Below are positions 19,486 to 28,810 of a stretch of 64,000 bases of DNA, piece by piece (the first letter of the stretch is position 1; each line of letters starts with the position of its first letter). Below the pieces are notes generated by a model. The model was not told the origin of the DNA. It did no database searches and saw nothing but the letters and a program-made list of their open reading frames with translations. The position numbers were made by a program, and so were the translations under genes. The DNA comes from Pseudactinotalea terrae (GTDB taxonomy: Bacteria; Actinomycetota; Actinomycetes; Actinomycetales; Beutenbergiaceae), in NCBI RefSeq assembly GCF_009733845.1, contig NZ_WNXZ01000002.1, forward strand, positions 310,001-374,000. The letters are read 5' to 3'.

Positions 19486-21132
19486 CTACGCCTGCGCCAG
19501 CAGGTCCTCCGCGTCCACGATCGTGTACGCGTAGCCCTGCTCGGCGAGGAAGCGCTGCCGGTGCGCAGCGAACTCCGCATCCACCGTGTCGCGCGTGACG
19601 ACCGTGTAGAAGTGCGCGGTCTTGCCGTCGGCCTTGGGGCGCATGATGCGGCCGAGCCGCTGCGCCTCCTCCTGGCGTGACCCGAACGTGCCCGAGACCT
19701 GGATGGCGACCGAGGCCTCCGGCAGGTCGATCGAGAAGTTCGCGACCTTGCTGACCACGAGCGTGCTGATCTCGCCCTGTCGGAACCCCTCGAACAGGCG
19801 CTGCCGCTCGTTGACCGTGGTCGCACCGGTGATCAGCGGCGCCCCGATCGTCTCGGACAGGTGCTCGAGCTGGTCGAGGTACTGACCGATCACGAGCACC
19901 TGCTCGCCCTCGTGCGAGTCGACCAGGTGGCGGACCACGTCGGTCTTGGCCTTCGCCGTCGAGGCGATCCGATAACGGTCCTCCGGTTCCGAGGAGGCGT
20001 ACGCCATCCGCACCGCGTGCGGCAGGTCGAGCCGCACCTCGACGCACTCGGCCGGCGCGATCCAGCCCTGGCTCTCGATGTCCTTCCAGGGGGCGTCGTA
20101 GCGCTTGGGGCCGATGAGGCTGAACACCTCGTCCTCGCGGCCGTCCTCGCGGACGAGCGTCGCGGTGAGACCGAGCCGCCGCCGGGCCTGCAGATCCGCC
20201 GTCATCCGGAAGATCGGGGCCGGGAGCAGGTGCACCTCGTCGTACAGGATCAGGCCCCAGTCACGCGCGTCGAGCAGCTCCAGGTGCGTGTAGACGCCCT
20301 TCCGCTTCGTGGTGAGCACCTGGTAGGTCGCGATCGTGACCGGGCGGACCTCCTTGCGGGCGCCGGAGTACTCGCCGATCTCCTCGGCGGTCAGCGTGGT
20401 GCGCCGCACCAGCTCGTCGCGCCACTGCCGCGCGCTGACCGTGTTGGTCACCAGGATCAGGGTGGTCGCCTTGGCCTCGGCCATCGCGCCCGCCCCGACG
20501 ATCGTCTTGCCCGCACCGCACGGGAGCACGACGACGCCGCTCCCGCCGTGCCAGAACGTCTCGACCGCCTCCGCCTGGTAGGGCCGCATCGACCAGTCCC
20601 TGTCGTCGAGATCGATCTCGTGCGCCTCACCGTCGACGTAGCCCGCCAGGTCCTCCGCCGGCCAGCCGAGCTTCACGAGCACCTGCTTGAGGTGCCCGCG
20701 CTCGCTCGGGTGCACGATCACGGTGCTCTCGTCGATCCGCATGCCGACCAGCCCCGAGGTGCGCTTGGAGCGCAGCACCTCGGTGAGCACGGCGACGTCG
20801 GTCGCGTGCAGCACCAGCCCGTGCGTGGGGTGGCTGAGCAGCTGCAGCCGCCCGTACCTGGCCATGGTCTCCGCGATATCGACGAGGAGCCCGTGCGGCA
20901 CCGGGTAGCGCGAGTAGTCGAGCAGGGTGTTGACGACCTGCTCGGCGTCGTGGCCCGCGGCGCGGGCGTTCCAGAGCCCCAGCGGGGTGAGGCGGTAGGT
21001 GTGGATGTGCTCGGGCGCGCGCTCGAGCTCCGCGAACGGAGCGATCGCGCGACGGCACGCCGCAGCCTGCTCGTGGTCGACCTCGAGCAGCAGGGTCTTG
21101 TCGGACTGGACGATCAGGGGGCCATCGGGCAT
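19486..21132 (-). CDS. XPB/ERCC3-type DNA repair helicase
   Basis: A 548-residue SF2 helicase. Walker A is PCGAGKT at 204-210, the DEVH box is at 298-301, GLTAT is motif III, and motif VI is EAQRLGRIMRPK. An N-terminal damage-recognition-like domain precedes the helicase core (from about residue 180). ATG at 21132 has GACAAT 6 bases upstream; a GTG-less extension of 17 codons is possible but unlikely. In actinobacteria this enzyme unwinds DNA with 3'-5' polarity. It is separated here from the helicase-associated gene at 26113. Confidence 0.93.
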   Translation of the reverse strand: MPDGPLIVQSDKTLLLEVDHEQAAACRRAIAPFAELERAPEHIHTYRLTPLGLWNARAAGHDAEQVVNTLLDYSRYPVPHGLLVDIAETMARYGRLQLLSHPTHGLVLHATDVAVLTEVLRSKRTSGLVGMRIDESTVIVHPSERGHLKQVLVKLGWPAEDLAGYVDGEAHEIDLDDRDWSMRPYQAEAVETFWHGGSGVVVLPCGAGKTIVGAGAMAEAKATTLILVTNTVSARQWRDELVRRTTLTAEEIGEYSGARKEVRPVTIATYQVLTTKRKGVYTHLELLDARDWGLILYDEVHLLPAPIFRMTADLQARRRLGLTATLVREDGREDEVFSLIGPKRYDAPWKDIESQGWIAPAECVEVRLDLPHAVRMAYASSEPEDRYRIASTAKAKTDVVRHLVDSHEGEQVLVIGQYLDQLEHLSETIGAPLITGATTVNERQRLFEGFRQGEISTLVVSKVANFSIDLPEASVAIQVSGTFGSRQEEAQRLGRIMRPKADGKTAHFYTVVTRDTVDAEFAAHRQRFLAEQGYAYTIVDAEDLLAQA

Positions 21133-21326
21133 CCGACCATTGTCTCTCGCGCTGCGTGCCCTGCTCGGGCTGACTGCGCACATCCACGGTGAGATCGCAC
21201 ACTGCGCGGTGCTAGCTCACCGGCGATGTGCGCGCTCGGCAGCCGGAGCCGACCCGGCGGGGCCGGCCGCGTGGCGCAGTCACCGCTCGGGGAGGCGCGA
21301 GCTGGCCGCGGGCGTCCGAGCGCGCC

Positions 21327-21974
21327 TCAGACGACGACGGCATCTCCCGCGCGGAGCTGCACGTAGGTCCCGCCGACGCTCTCGACCGCACCGGTGATGC
21401 GTGCCTCGGAGATGCGCAGCCCGGCCTCGGAGAGCACGGCGTCGTGGATCGCGATCGCCTGCTTCGGGGCGACCTCGAGCACGAAGTCCATCGTCTCGCC
21501 GATCTTCAGCCACGGCGCGCCGGCGGGCGCGGCCAGGATCTCGACCGGCACCCCTGGCGCCACCAGCGAGTCGCCTGGGTGGTAGAGCCGGCCGTCGATC
21601 AGCACGCCCACGTTGTCGACCCGTGGCAGCGTGCGGTGGATCTCGGCGTGCGTGCCGCCGAAGAACTCCAGCCGGAAGCCGCCCACCTCACGGATGTCGC
21701 CGGGTGCCACGGCTTCGACCACGTCACCGGCCTCGCTGGCCGCGACCGCGGCAGCCACGCCCGCGGGGCCGTAGATCGGAGCCTCCGGGAACCGCTGGCG
21801 CAGGTCGGCCACGTGCTCGGAGGTCCAGTGGTCGGCGTGCTCGTGCGTGATGACGACGGCGCGGACCGCCTCCAGGTCGACGAGACGACCAGAGAACGAG
21901 CCGGGGTCGATGACGAGGGTGCCGGCGTCGCCGTCGACGGCCAGACAGGCGTGCTCATGCTTGGTGATCTTCAC
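21327..21974 (-). CDS. MBL-fold metal-dependent hydrolase (UlaG-like)
   Basis: A 215-residue metallo-beta-lactamase-fold protein. The metal motif is H44-x-H46-x-D48-H49 (THEHADH), with later His/Asp ligands in GGTHAEIH and LYHPGDSL. TAGCGT (21982-21987) lies 7 bases before the GTG, predicting a leaderless mRNA. Small proteins of this type hydrolyse lactones or phosphodiesters; the substrate is not known. It is divergent from the histidine-kinase gene. Confidence 0.84.
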   Translation of the reverse strand: MKITKHEHACLAVDGDAGTLVIDPGSFSGRLVDLEAVRAVVITHEHADHWTSEHVADLRQRFPEAPIYGPAGVAAAVAASEAGDVVEAVAPGDIREVGGFRLEFFGGTHAEIHRTLPRVDNVGVLIDGRLYHPGDSLVAPGVPVEILAAPAGAPWLKIGETMDFVLEVAPKQAIAIHDAVLSEAGLRISEARITGAVESVGGTYVQLRAGDAVVV

Positions 21975-22069
21975 GATCCTGACGCTACCGCTCTCTCCGT
22001 CACGCGGGGGAGGCGGTCCCGCCGGTAGGCGGATGGGCGGTCCGGCTGCACCCGCCCTACCCTGGCCGG

Positions 22070-23332
22070 ATGGCAGACCTGCGCCGACCCGCCGACGCCG
22101 CGATGGTGCGCGCCGACGCGCTGACCGCGCTCGCGCTGGCATTCGCCGGTGCGCTGGTCGCCGTGCTGGTGTGGACGGCGCAGATCCAGCAGTTCCAGCA
22201 GCCGATGTGGATGGCCGCGCCGTTCTCGGTGCTGATCGCCGCTCCGCTGGCGGTGCGGCGCACCCACCCCGTGGTCGCCATGGTGGCGACGAGCGTCGCC
22301 TATGCCGTGGGCGGCGAGCTCGGCGCCATGGAGATCACGGTCTCGCAGGTGGTGCTGTTCCTGCCGTTCTACTCGGTCGGTGCCTGGTGCACGAATCGGA
22401 CGCTCGCCTTCCGCGCACGGCTGGCCACCGTGATCGTCATGGCGATCTGGCTCGCCAGCGCCGGCATCCGGGGCTTCTACTCGCCCGAGACGGGCGAGCA
22501 CGGCGTGCAGGCGTTCTTCTCGTGGTTCATGGTCCAGGTCATGGTCAACGCGGCCTACTTCGCAGCCGGGTGGGTGTTCGGGGACCGGTCCTGGCAGCAG
22601 GCGGTCGAGCGTGAGGCGCTGGAGCAGGCGCAGGCGGAGGTCCGCGCCCAGCAGGTGCAGCTGACCGAGCAGGCGATCTCGCTCGAGCGGCTCCGCATCG
22701 CGCGTGAGCTCCACGACGTCGTCGCGCACCACGTCTCCGCGATGGGCATCCAGGCCGGTGCGGCCCGCCGCGTGCTATCGCGTGACCCCGAGCGCGCCGC
22801 CACCGCGCTGCGCTCGGTCGAGGAGAGTGCACGCACGGCGATCTCCGAGCTCGGCACGATGGTCGGGGCGCTGCGCAGCACGGACGAGTCGAACGCGCCG
22901 ATGCCGACGCTCGCCGACGTGCGCGACCTCGTGAACCAGGCCCGCGCCCACGGTCCGGTCGACTTCGAGGTGGTGGGGGAGCGACGCGAGCTGAGCCCCG
23001 CCGTCGAGCTCACGGCCTATCGGGTCATCCAGGAGGCCCTCACCAACACCCGCAAGCACGCCGGCCTCGGTGCCGGTGCCGATGTCCGCATCCGTTACCT
23101 CGCACAGGCTCTCGAGGTCGAGATCGGAGACGACGGCGCAGCCTCGATCAGCTCGCGTGCGCCCGGTCTCGGGGTGGGCCAGCGGGGCATGGCCGAGCGT
23201 GTGGCCGCGCTGGGCGGCAGGATCGAGATGGGGCCCAAGAGCCGGGGCGGCTACCTGGTGCGGGCAGCGATCCCCACGGGCGCGGCCGTGCGGGAGGATC
23301 TGGTCTCGAGCACCACCGAGAGGGACACGTGA
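22070..23332 (+). CDS. NarL-type sensor histidine kinase
   Basis: A 420-residue kinase. Five or six membrane segments lie in residues 15-170, a short coiled coil at 175-205, and the HisKA_3 site is His215 in RELHDVVAHHVSAM. The C-terminal ATPase contains VIQEALTNTRKHAG and a GLGVGQRGMAERVAALGG G-box. TACCCT (22058-22063) ends 6 bases before the ATG (leaderless). Its stop overlaps the response-regulator start. Confidence 0.92.
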   Translation: MADLRRPADAAMVRADALTALALAFAGALVAVLVWTAQIQQFQQPMWMAAPFSVLIAAPLAVRRTHPVVAMVATSVAYAVGGELGAMEITVSQVVLFLPFYSVGAWCTNRTLAFRARLATVIVMAIWLASAGIRGFYSPETGEHGVQAFFSWFMVQVMVNAAYFAAGWVFGDRSWQQAVEREALEQAQAEVRAQQVQLTEQAISLERLRIARELHDVVAHHVSAMGIQAGAARRVLSRDPERAATALRSVEESARTAISELGTMVGALRSTDESNAPMPTLADVRDLVNQARAHGPVDFEVVGERRELSPAVELTAYRVIQEALTNTRKHAGLGAGADVRIRYLAQALEVEIGDDGAASISSRAPGLGVGQRGMAERVAALGGRIEMGPKSRGGYLVRAAIPTGAAVREDLVSSTTERDT

Positions 23333-24000
23333 CACGCATTCTGCTGGTCGATGACCAGTCGATCGTCCGGGTGGGGTTTCGCACCATCCTGGAGACCGAG
23401 CCCGGCTTCGAGGTCGTGGGGGAGGCGTCCGACGGCAAGGTCGCGATCGAGCAGGCCGCCGCGTTGCAGCCGGACGTGATCTGCATGGACGTCCAGATGC
23501 CCGTGATGGACGGACTCGCGGCCACCCGCGAGATCACTGCCGGCGGCAGCGGTGCCGCGGTGATGATCCTCACGACCTTCGACCGCGACGACTTCCTGTT
23601 CGAGGCGATCGATGCCGGGGCCAGTGGCTTCCTGCTGAAGTCTTCGGAGGCCGAGCAGCTCATCGAGGCGGTGCACGCGCTCGCACGCGGTGACGCGCTG
23701 CTCTCGCCCGCCGTCACCCGGCGGGTGATCGAGCGCTATGCCGGCCAGGGTGCGGCGGCGGCGGCACCCCAGGCGCCGGCTGCGCCGTCGAGGCTCGAGG
23801 GACTGACCGAGCGCGAGCGCGAGGTGCTCATGCACCTGGCGCGCGGTCGGTCCAACGCCGAGATGGCGGCGGAGCTGTTCCTGGGCGAGGCGACCATCAA
23901 GACCCACGTCTCCAACGTGCTGATGAAGCTCGGCGTGCGTGACCGGATCCACGCGGTGATCTGGGCCTACGAGCACGGTGTCGTGGCGCCGGGATCGTAG
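23329..24000 (+). CDS. NarL/LuxR-family response regulator
   Basis: A 223-residue regulator. The receiver has phosphoacceptor Asp54 (ICMDVQMPVMDG), and a LuxR-type HTH lies at about residues 160-215 (LTEREREVLMHLARGRSN). GTG overlaps the kinase stop. The ABC exporter that follows, with its tandem upstream repeat, is the most likely target. Confidence 0.93.
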   Translation: MTRILLVDDQSIVRVGFRTILETEPGFEVVGEASDGKVAIEQAAALQPDVICMDVQMPVMDGLAATREITAGGSGAAVMILTTFDRDDFLFEAIDAGASGFLLKSSEAEQLIEAVHALARGDALLSPAVTRRVIERYAGQGAAAAAPQAPAAPSRLEGLTEREREVLMHLARGRSNAEMAAELFLGEATIKTHVSNVLMKLGVRDRIHAVIWAYEHGVVAPGS

Positions 24001-24010
24001 CCCGACAGCG

Positions 24011-24071
24011 GCGTGGCTCCGCCGCGCGGGGGAATCCGCGAGAGCCACGCTTCCGCCGCGCGGGCGATCCG
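24011..24071 (+). promoter_or_regulatory. Hairpin and tandem direct repeat upstream of the ABC exporter
   Basis: GCGTGGCTC (24011-24019) pairs with GAGCCACGC (24042-24050), a possible terminator for the two-component genes. CCGCCGCGCGGG occurs at 24019-24030 and again at 24053-24064, each followed by a GATCCG/GAATCCG-like word, 34 bp apart. The second copy lies just before the -35 position relative to the TAGCGT -10 box (24091-24096). It may bind the neighbouring response regulator. Confidence 0.5.
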
Positions 24072-24102
24072 GTGGGGTGCGGCGCGGCCCTAGCGTGGTC
24101 GC

Positions 24103-24987
24103 ATGATCTCGCTCCGCGGTATCAACCGCTCCTTCGGGAACCATCAGGTTCTCCACGACGTGTCCTTCGACGTCGCGCCCGGCCGGATGACCGGCTTCGT
24201 CGGAGCCAACGGCTCGGGCAAGACGACGACGATGCGCATCGTCCTCGGCGTCCTCGCCCCGAGCTCAGGCACCGTCGAGGTCGACGGCGTCCCCATGGGC
24301 CCGGGTTACCGCTCGCGCATCGGGTACATGCCCGAGGAGCGCGGGCTCTACCCGAAGATGAGCGTCATCGACCAGCTGGTCTACCTCGGCGAGCTGCACG
24401 GCATGACCGCGGCAGCTGCACGCGCACGGGGCACGGACCTGCTGGAGCGGCTCGGGCTCGGCGAGCGCCTCAAGGACACGGTCGAGGCGCTCAGCCTCGG
24501 CAACCAGCAGCGTGCCCAGATCGCGGCGGCGCTCGTGCACGACCCGATCGCGCTGATCCTCGACGAGCCCTTCTCGGGTCTCGACCCGATGGCCGTGGAG
24601 ACCACGCTGGAGGTGCTGCGCGACGTCGCGAACGCCGGGGCGCCCGTGCTGTTCTCCAGCCACCAGCTCGACCTGGTCGAGCGGCTCTGCGACGACCTCG
24701 TCATCATCGCCGACGGCCGCGTCCGGGCCGCCGGCAGCCGCGAGGAGATCCGCGCCCGGCACAGCAGCCCGGAGTGGATGCTCGTCACCTCGGCCGACAC
24801 GGGTTGGGTGCGCGACGTCCCCGGCGTGCAGGTCGTGGAGTTCGACGCCGGCCACGTCCGGTTCGCTGCGGACTCCCCGCAGCTGGCCGACACCGTGCTG
24901 CGCCAGGCGGTCGAGCGCGGCTCCGTGACGTCGTTCGGCCCCCTCAACCGCCCCCTGACCGAGATCTTCGCGGAGGTCGTCCGATGA
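24103..24987 (+). CDS. ABC transporter ATP-binding protein (NatA-like)
   Basis: A 294-residue ATPase. Walker A is GANGSGKT at 34-41, the signature is LSLGNQQR at about 131, and Walker B is ALILDEPFSGLD. The C-terminal extension (about residues 215-294) is usual in ABC-2 exporters. TAGCGT lies 6 bases before the ATG, so the mRNA is probably leaderless. It overlaps the permease gene (ATGA) and likely forms a drug, lantibiotic or sodium exporter controlled by the upstream two-component pair. Confidence 0.92.
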   Translation: MISLRGINRSFGNHQVLHDVSFDVAPGRMTGFVGANGSGKTTTMRIVLGVLAPSSGTVEVDGVPMGPGYRSRIGYMPEERGLYPKMSVIDQLVYLGELHGMTAAAARARGTDLLERLGLGERLKDTVEALSLGNQQRAQIAAALVHDPIALILDEPFSGLDPMAVETTLEVLRDVANAGAPVLFSSHQLDLVERLCDDLVIIADGRVRAAGSREEIRARHSSPEWMLVTSADTGWVRDVPGVQVVEFDAGHVRFAADSPQLADTVLRQAVERGSVTSFGPLNRPLTEIFAEVVR

Positions 24988-26099
24988 CAACCCTGACCAC
25001 CCCTCAGACCGCCGAGCGCGGGCTCTCCTTCAGCCGTGCCGTCAGCATCGTCGCCAAGCGCGAGATCATGGTGCGGCTGCGCTCGAAGGCGTTCATCATC
25101 TCCACGATCATCTTCCTCGCGGCTGTGCTCGCCTCCGCCGTCATCGGCACCCAGGCAGGCAGCCTGTTCCAGAGCACGACGACGGTCGCGGCCACCGCGG
25201 ACGCCGCCGGGGCGGTCTCGGCCCTGGAGGGCTACGAGGTCACCGAGGTCGGCACCGAGGACGAGGTCCGTGACCTGATCCTTGACGGCACGGTCGAGGC
25301 CGGCGTCGTCGGCTCGGGCACCGAGGGCTTCACCGTGATCGGTGAGCGCTCCGCGCCGGAAGGGCTGATCCAGGCGCTCAGCATCACGCCGCAGGTCGAG
25401 CTGCTCGATCCCCACGCACCGAACCCGTTCCTCACGTACTTCATCGGGCTCGGTTTCGGGCTGGTGTTCTTCATGTCCGCCATGACCTACGGCAACACGA
25501 TCGCGCAGAGCGTCGTCGAGGAGAAGCAGACCCGGATCGTCGAGATCCTGCTCGCGACCATCCCGGCCCGGGCGCTGCTCGCCGGCAAGGTGATCGGCAA
25601 CTCGTTGCTGGCGTTCGCGCAGATCGCACTGGTGGCGCTGATGGTCATCGGGGCCGGCGCTGCGACCGGGAGCTCGCTCCTCCTCGACGGCCTCGGCATC
25701 CCGCTGCTCTGGTTCGTGGCCCTGTTCACGGTCGGGTTCGTGATGATCGCCGCCCTGTACGCGGCGACGGCCTCGCTCGTGTCCCGCGTCGAGGATCTCG
25801 CCAGCGCGACCAGCCCGATCATGATGCTGGTGATGATCCCGTACGTGCTGGTGATCGTCTTCAACAACAACCCGACGGCGCTCGCTGTGATGAGCTACGT
25901 CCCGTTCTCGGCCCCGGTCGCGGTGCCGATGCGGGTGTTCCTCGGCACGACGACGGTGTGGGAGTCGCTCCTCGCGCTCGGCGTGCTCGTGGTCGCCACG
26001 GTGATCGCGCTCCGGGTGGCCGCGCTCATCTACGACAGGTCGCTGCTGCGGACCGGCAAGCGCGTCAAGGTCGCCGAGGTGCTGCGCTCGGGCACGTAG
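24984..26099 (+). CDS. ABC-2 type transporter permease (NatB-like)
   Basis: A 371-residue permease. Membrane segment 1 (about residues 37-58) is followed by an extracytoplasmic domain of about 110 residues and then five more segments. MTYGNTIAQSVVEEKQTRIVEILL is typical of the NatB/ABC-2 family (the key part is VVEEKQTRIVEILL). It is translationally coupled to the ATPase gene. The substrate is unknown. Confidence 0.9.
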   Translation: MTTLTTPQTAERGLSFSRAVSIVAKREIMVRLRSKAFIISTIIFLAAVLASAVIGTQAGSLFQSTTTVAATADAAGAVSALEGYEVTEVGTEDEVRDLILDGTVEAGVVGSGTEGFTVIGERSAPEGLIQALSITPQVELLDPHAPNPFLTYFIGLGFGLVFFMSAMTYGNTIAQSVVEEKQTRIVEILLATIPARALLAGKVIGNSLLAFAQIALVALMVIGAGAATGSSLLLDGLGIPLLWFVALFTVGFVMIAALYAATASLVSRVEDLASATSPIMMLVMIPYVLVIVFNNNPTALAVMSYVPFSAPVAVPMRVFLGTTTVWESLLALGVLVVATVIALRVAALIYDRSLLRTGKRVKVAEVLRSGT

Positions 26100-26112
26100 T
26101 CACGAGACATGC

Positions 26113-28341
26113 CTAGGCCGGGCGGACACCCACGATCCGGTGCGTCGCGACGGTGATCTCGGCCTCGCGGGCGGCATCGAGAGCGCGGATACGCCCGGCC
26201 TCGACGGACAGCGGCCGCACCACACGCTCCTGCCGCATGCCGCCGCTGCCTGCCACGACGATCCGGACCTGCGTGCCCTGAGCGGCGGCGGCACGCAGAA
26301 GGTCGAGCTCGTCGGAGGGGGTCGAGCTCGTCTCGGTGCCGGCCAGCAGCGCGGCCGCCCGGCGCTCGCCGGCGCGCATCGTGGCGATGGCCTCAGGCAC
26401 GGCGACCGGCCCCTCGCGTGGCGGGCCCTCCAGCTCCGCAGGACGTGCGGCGCGCGCCCGCCCCGAGGTGAGCTGCAGCGGCCGACCCTCAGCCGACTCC
26501 AGGAGCGGCGCAGCCCCGGCGCCGTGCAGCGCCTCGTGCACCGTGAGCGGGGTCGCATCGGCGGCCAGCGCCGTGGGGCCGATCGCCCGGAGCCCCAGGT
26601 CGGCGAGCCGCGGGTCGCTCAGCAGGGCCGCGACGGCGGCCTCGTCGTCGGCCTGGATGATCGCTGACGCCGGCTGCACGCGGACTCGCCGGTGGCGCCG
26701 CGCGATGTCGCGGACCAGGTACTCCAGGGGCTGCGGCAGCGGTGCCAGCGAGGCCCGCTGCAGCCGCTCCAGCAGGCCCTCGGCCGAGCCGCCCGCGGCG
26801 AAGGCTCGCGCGATCGAGGTCGGTGTGAACCGGACGGTGAGCGCGGCGCCGCGGCTGTCGACGTCGGCGCACGAGTCCAGCAGCCGGGCCAGCTCGGCGC
26901 TGGGTCGCCCGGGCACGATGCCGGTGAGATCCCCCTGCACGATCATCTCCTCGACGGCGGCCGGGTACAGGCCCCGGAGCGCGGCCGCGACGGCGTCGTG
27001 GTCGCCACCCTCCAGCAAGGTGCGTGCGGCCGGCCCCAGAGCCCCGGCGCCCAGCAGGCCGATGGTCTCGGCCTCGGCGAGCACGGCGACCACCGTGGCG
27101 GCAGGCGGGACCGAGCGCGGTGCCTGCCACTGCAGGTAGGCGCGCACCTGCGCCGCCGACGGTGCCGTGTTCTCGGGCCAGGCCGCCACGGCGTCGAGCA
27201 CCCGGCGCCGCAGCGGTGCGGCCCAGGACCGGTGCAAGTCCGGCGCCAGGGCCGAACGCAGGGCCCCGCGGTCGTTCCGGGTGCCCGCGAGCCACGGCAC
27301 GCGCGCCGAGCCCAGCCACGCCGTCACCAGGTCAGCCCAGCGGTCCTCCGGAGTGCGCTCGGGCCACGTCTCGGCGGCCGGGGCGGGCGCCCAACGCGTG
27401 CCCTCGTCCTCGTGCACGTGCCCGACCAGGTCGATCATGCCCGCGAGCTCGCACACGAGCACGGCGTGCTCGGTGGTCGCCGCCAGAGTGGTCGCCAGCT
27501 GCTTGATGTCCCGTGCCGCCATGCCACCGGCACGCAGCGTGGTCGGTGGTTCCTTGGCCCAGCCGGCGAGAAGCATCTCCAGATGTCGCAGGATGCCGTC
27601 CGCGGCGGTCACGACCTCGGACGCCACCACATCGGCCCGCCGCGTGGCGGCATCGCCCAGCGGTGGCTCCTGCCGCACGTCCCGGGCGAGCCGCCCGCCA
27701 CGCGCAGCAACGGCCACCTCTAGCGGCAGCACCACCTCGGTGGCGCTGGCTCGGTGCAGCACCTGGTGGTCGAGGAGCCACCGGGCGGCGGGCGGCATCT
27801 CGGTGCCGAGCGTGCCGACCGGTGGACCCCAGGTGAGTGCCTCGAGCAGCTTGCGAGCACCCTCGGGCGCCGAGCCCATCAGGGTGCGCAGCGCGGGCAC
27901 CGTGGTCGGCCAGCCCTCGAAGCTGCTCACCTGGAGCGACCGCAGCCGCGGTCCGAGCCCGAGCGGGGTGGGGCCCACAGCCTCGGCAGCCCCTGGCGCA
28001 GGCATGAGCGCGTCATCGGCGCCGAGCACGAGAGCGAGCGCGCGAAGTCGCTCGAGCGAGCCCTCCGGATCGACCCCCAGACCCGTGGTGAGCGCCGAGA
28101 CCGTCGTCGTGCCACCGCCGCCGCACATCACCACGAGAGCCTCGAGAGCGGTGAGGTCGCGCACGTCGAGGGTTGCCACGGCCCGGCTCGCCGAGGCCCG
28201 TGTGCCCGCCCGTGCCGCCATCGCCGTCAGCGAGGACGGGACGGGGCGCGCAAGATCGGGTCGGCGCTCCAGCAACGCTGCCAGCCAGGCGTCGTCGGCC
28301 GCGCGAAGTGCCTCGACGAGCGCGGGATCGCTGGTGGCCAT
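26113..28341 (-). CDS. Helicase-associated (XPB/Ssl2-like) domain protein
   Basis: A 742-residue protein. It matches, as I recall, the actinobacterial helicase C-terminal-domain family (Rv0862c type): an all-helical N-terminal half with winged-helix-like units, DYLVRDIARRHRRVRV-like sequence near residue 560 (seen as EYLVRDIARRHRRVRVQP), and a small C-terminal domain ending VATHRIVGVRPA. No Walker motifs are present, so it is not an ATPase itself. TACGAT (28349-28354) lies 7 bases before the ATG. It probably works with XPB or in a related DNA process. Confidence 0.8.
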   Translation of the reverse strand: MATSDPALVEALRAADDAWLAALLERRPDLARPVPSSLTAMAARAGTRASASRAVATLDVRDLTALEALVVMCGGGGTTTVSALTTGLGVDPEGSLERLRALALVLGADDALMPAPGAAEAVGPTPLGLGPRLRSLQVSSFEGWPTTVPALRTLMGSAPEGARKLLEALTWGPPVGTLGTEMPPAARWLLDHQVLHRASATEVVLPLEVAVAARGGRLARDVRQEPPLGDAATRRADVVASEVVTAADGILRHLEMLLAGWAKEPPTTLRAGGMAARDIKQLATTLAATTEHAVLVCELAGMIDLVGHVHEDEGTRWAPAPAAETWPERTPEDRWADLVTAWLGSARVPWLAGTRNDRGALRSALAPDLHRSWAAPLRRRVLDAVAAWPENTAPSAAQVRAYLQWQAPRSVPPAATVVAVLAEAETIGLLGAGALGPAARTLLEGGDHDAVAAALRGLYPAAVEEMIVQGDLTGIVPGRPSAELARLLDSCADVDSRGAALTVRFTPTSIARAFAAGGSAEGLLERLQRASLAPLPQPLEYLVRDIARRHRRVRVQPASAIIQADDEAAVAALLSDPRLADLGLRAIGPTALAADATPLTVHEALHGAGAAPLLESAEGRPLQLTSGRARAARPAELEGPPREGPVAVPEAIATMRAGERRAAALLAGTETSSTPSDELDLLRAAAAQGTQVRIVVAGSGGMRQERVVRPLSVEAGRIRALDAAREAEITVATHRIVGVRPA

Positions 28342-28425
28342 TCTGACGATCGTAGTGACGTACGCTTGTCCCCAGGTCCATCCGGTGCGCTCTCGCGCGC
28401 CCTCGCACGAACAGGCAGGAACACG

Positions 28426-28809
28426 GTGCCCTCCGGCAAGGTCAAGTTCTTCGACGCCGACCGCGGCTTCGGATTCATCGCGTCCGACGACGGTGGTGAG
28501 GTCTTCCTGCACGCCTCGGCGATGCCTGCTGGTGCCGCTGCTCCCAAGCCGGGCACCCGCGTCGAGTTCAGCGTGGCCGATGGCCGCCGTGGCCCGCAGG
28601 CCCTCTCGGTCACCGTGCTGGAACCGGCGCCGACCATCTCGCGCGGTCACCGCAAGCCCGCCGAGGACATGGTGCCGATCGTCGAGGATCTCATCAAGCT
28701 CCTCGACCGCTCCGGCAACCGCCTCCGAGCGGGGCGTTACCCCGAGCGCGCCGAGGCCACCAAGATCGCGGCCGTGATGCGCGCCGTCGCTGACGAGTTC
28801 GACGCCTGA
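28426..28809 (+). CDS. Cold-shock domain protein with C-terminal extension
   Basis: A 127-residue protein. The cold-shock domain (residues 1-66) has the RNP1-like GKVKFFDADRGFGFIASDDG start; RNP2 is VFLHASAM. A conserved 60-residue tail follows (RGHRKPAEDMVPIVEDLIKL). Ordinary CspA proteins are about 67 residues. It should bind single-stranded RNA or DNA. The GTG has AGGA 6 bases upstream, and a TACGCT box at 28361-28366 predicts a leader of about 55 bases. It is followed at once by the DUF3027 gene. Confidence 0.88.
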   Translation: MPSGKVKFFDADRGFGFIASDDGGEVFLHASAMPAGAAAPKPGTRVEFSVADGRRGPQALSVTVLEPAPTISRGHRKPAEDMVPIVEDLIKLLDRSGNRLRAGRYPERAEATKIAAVMRAVADEFDA

Positions 28810-28810
28810 G

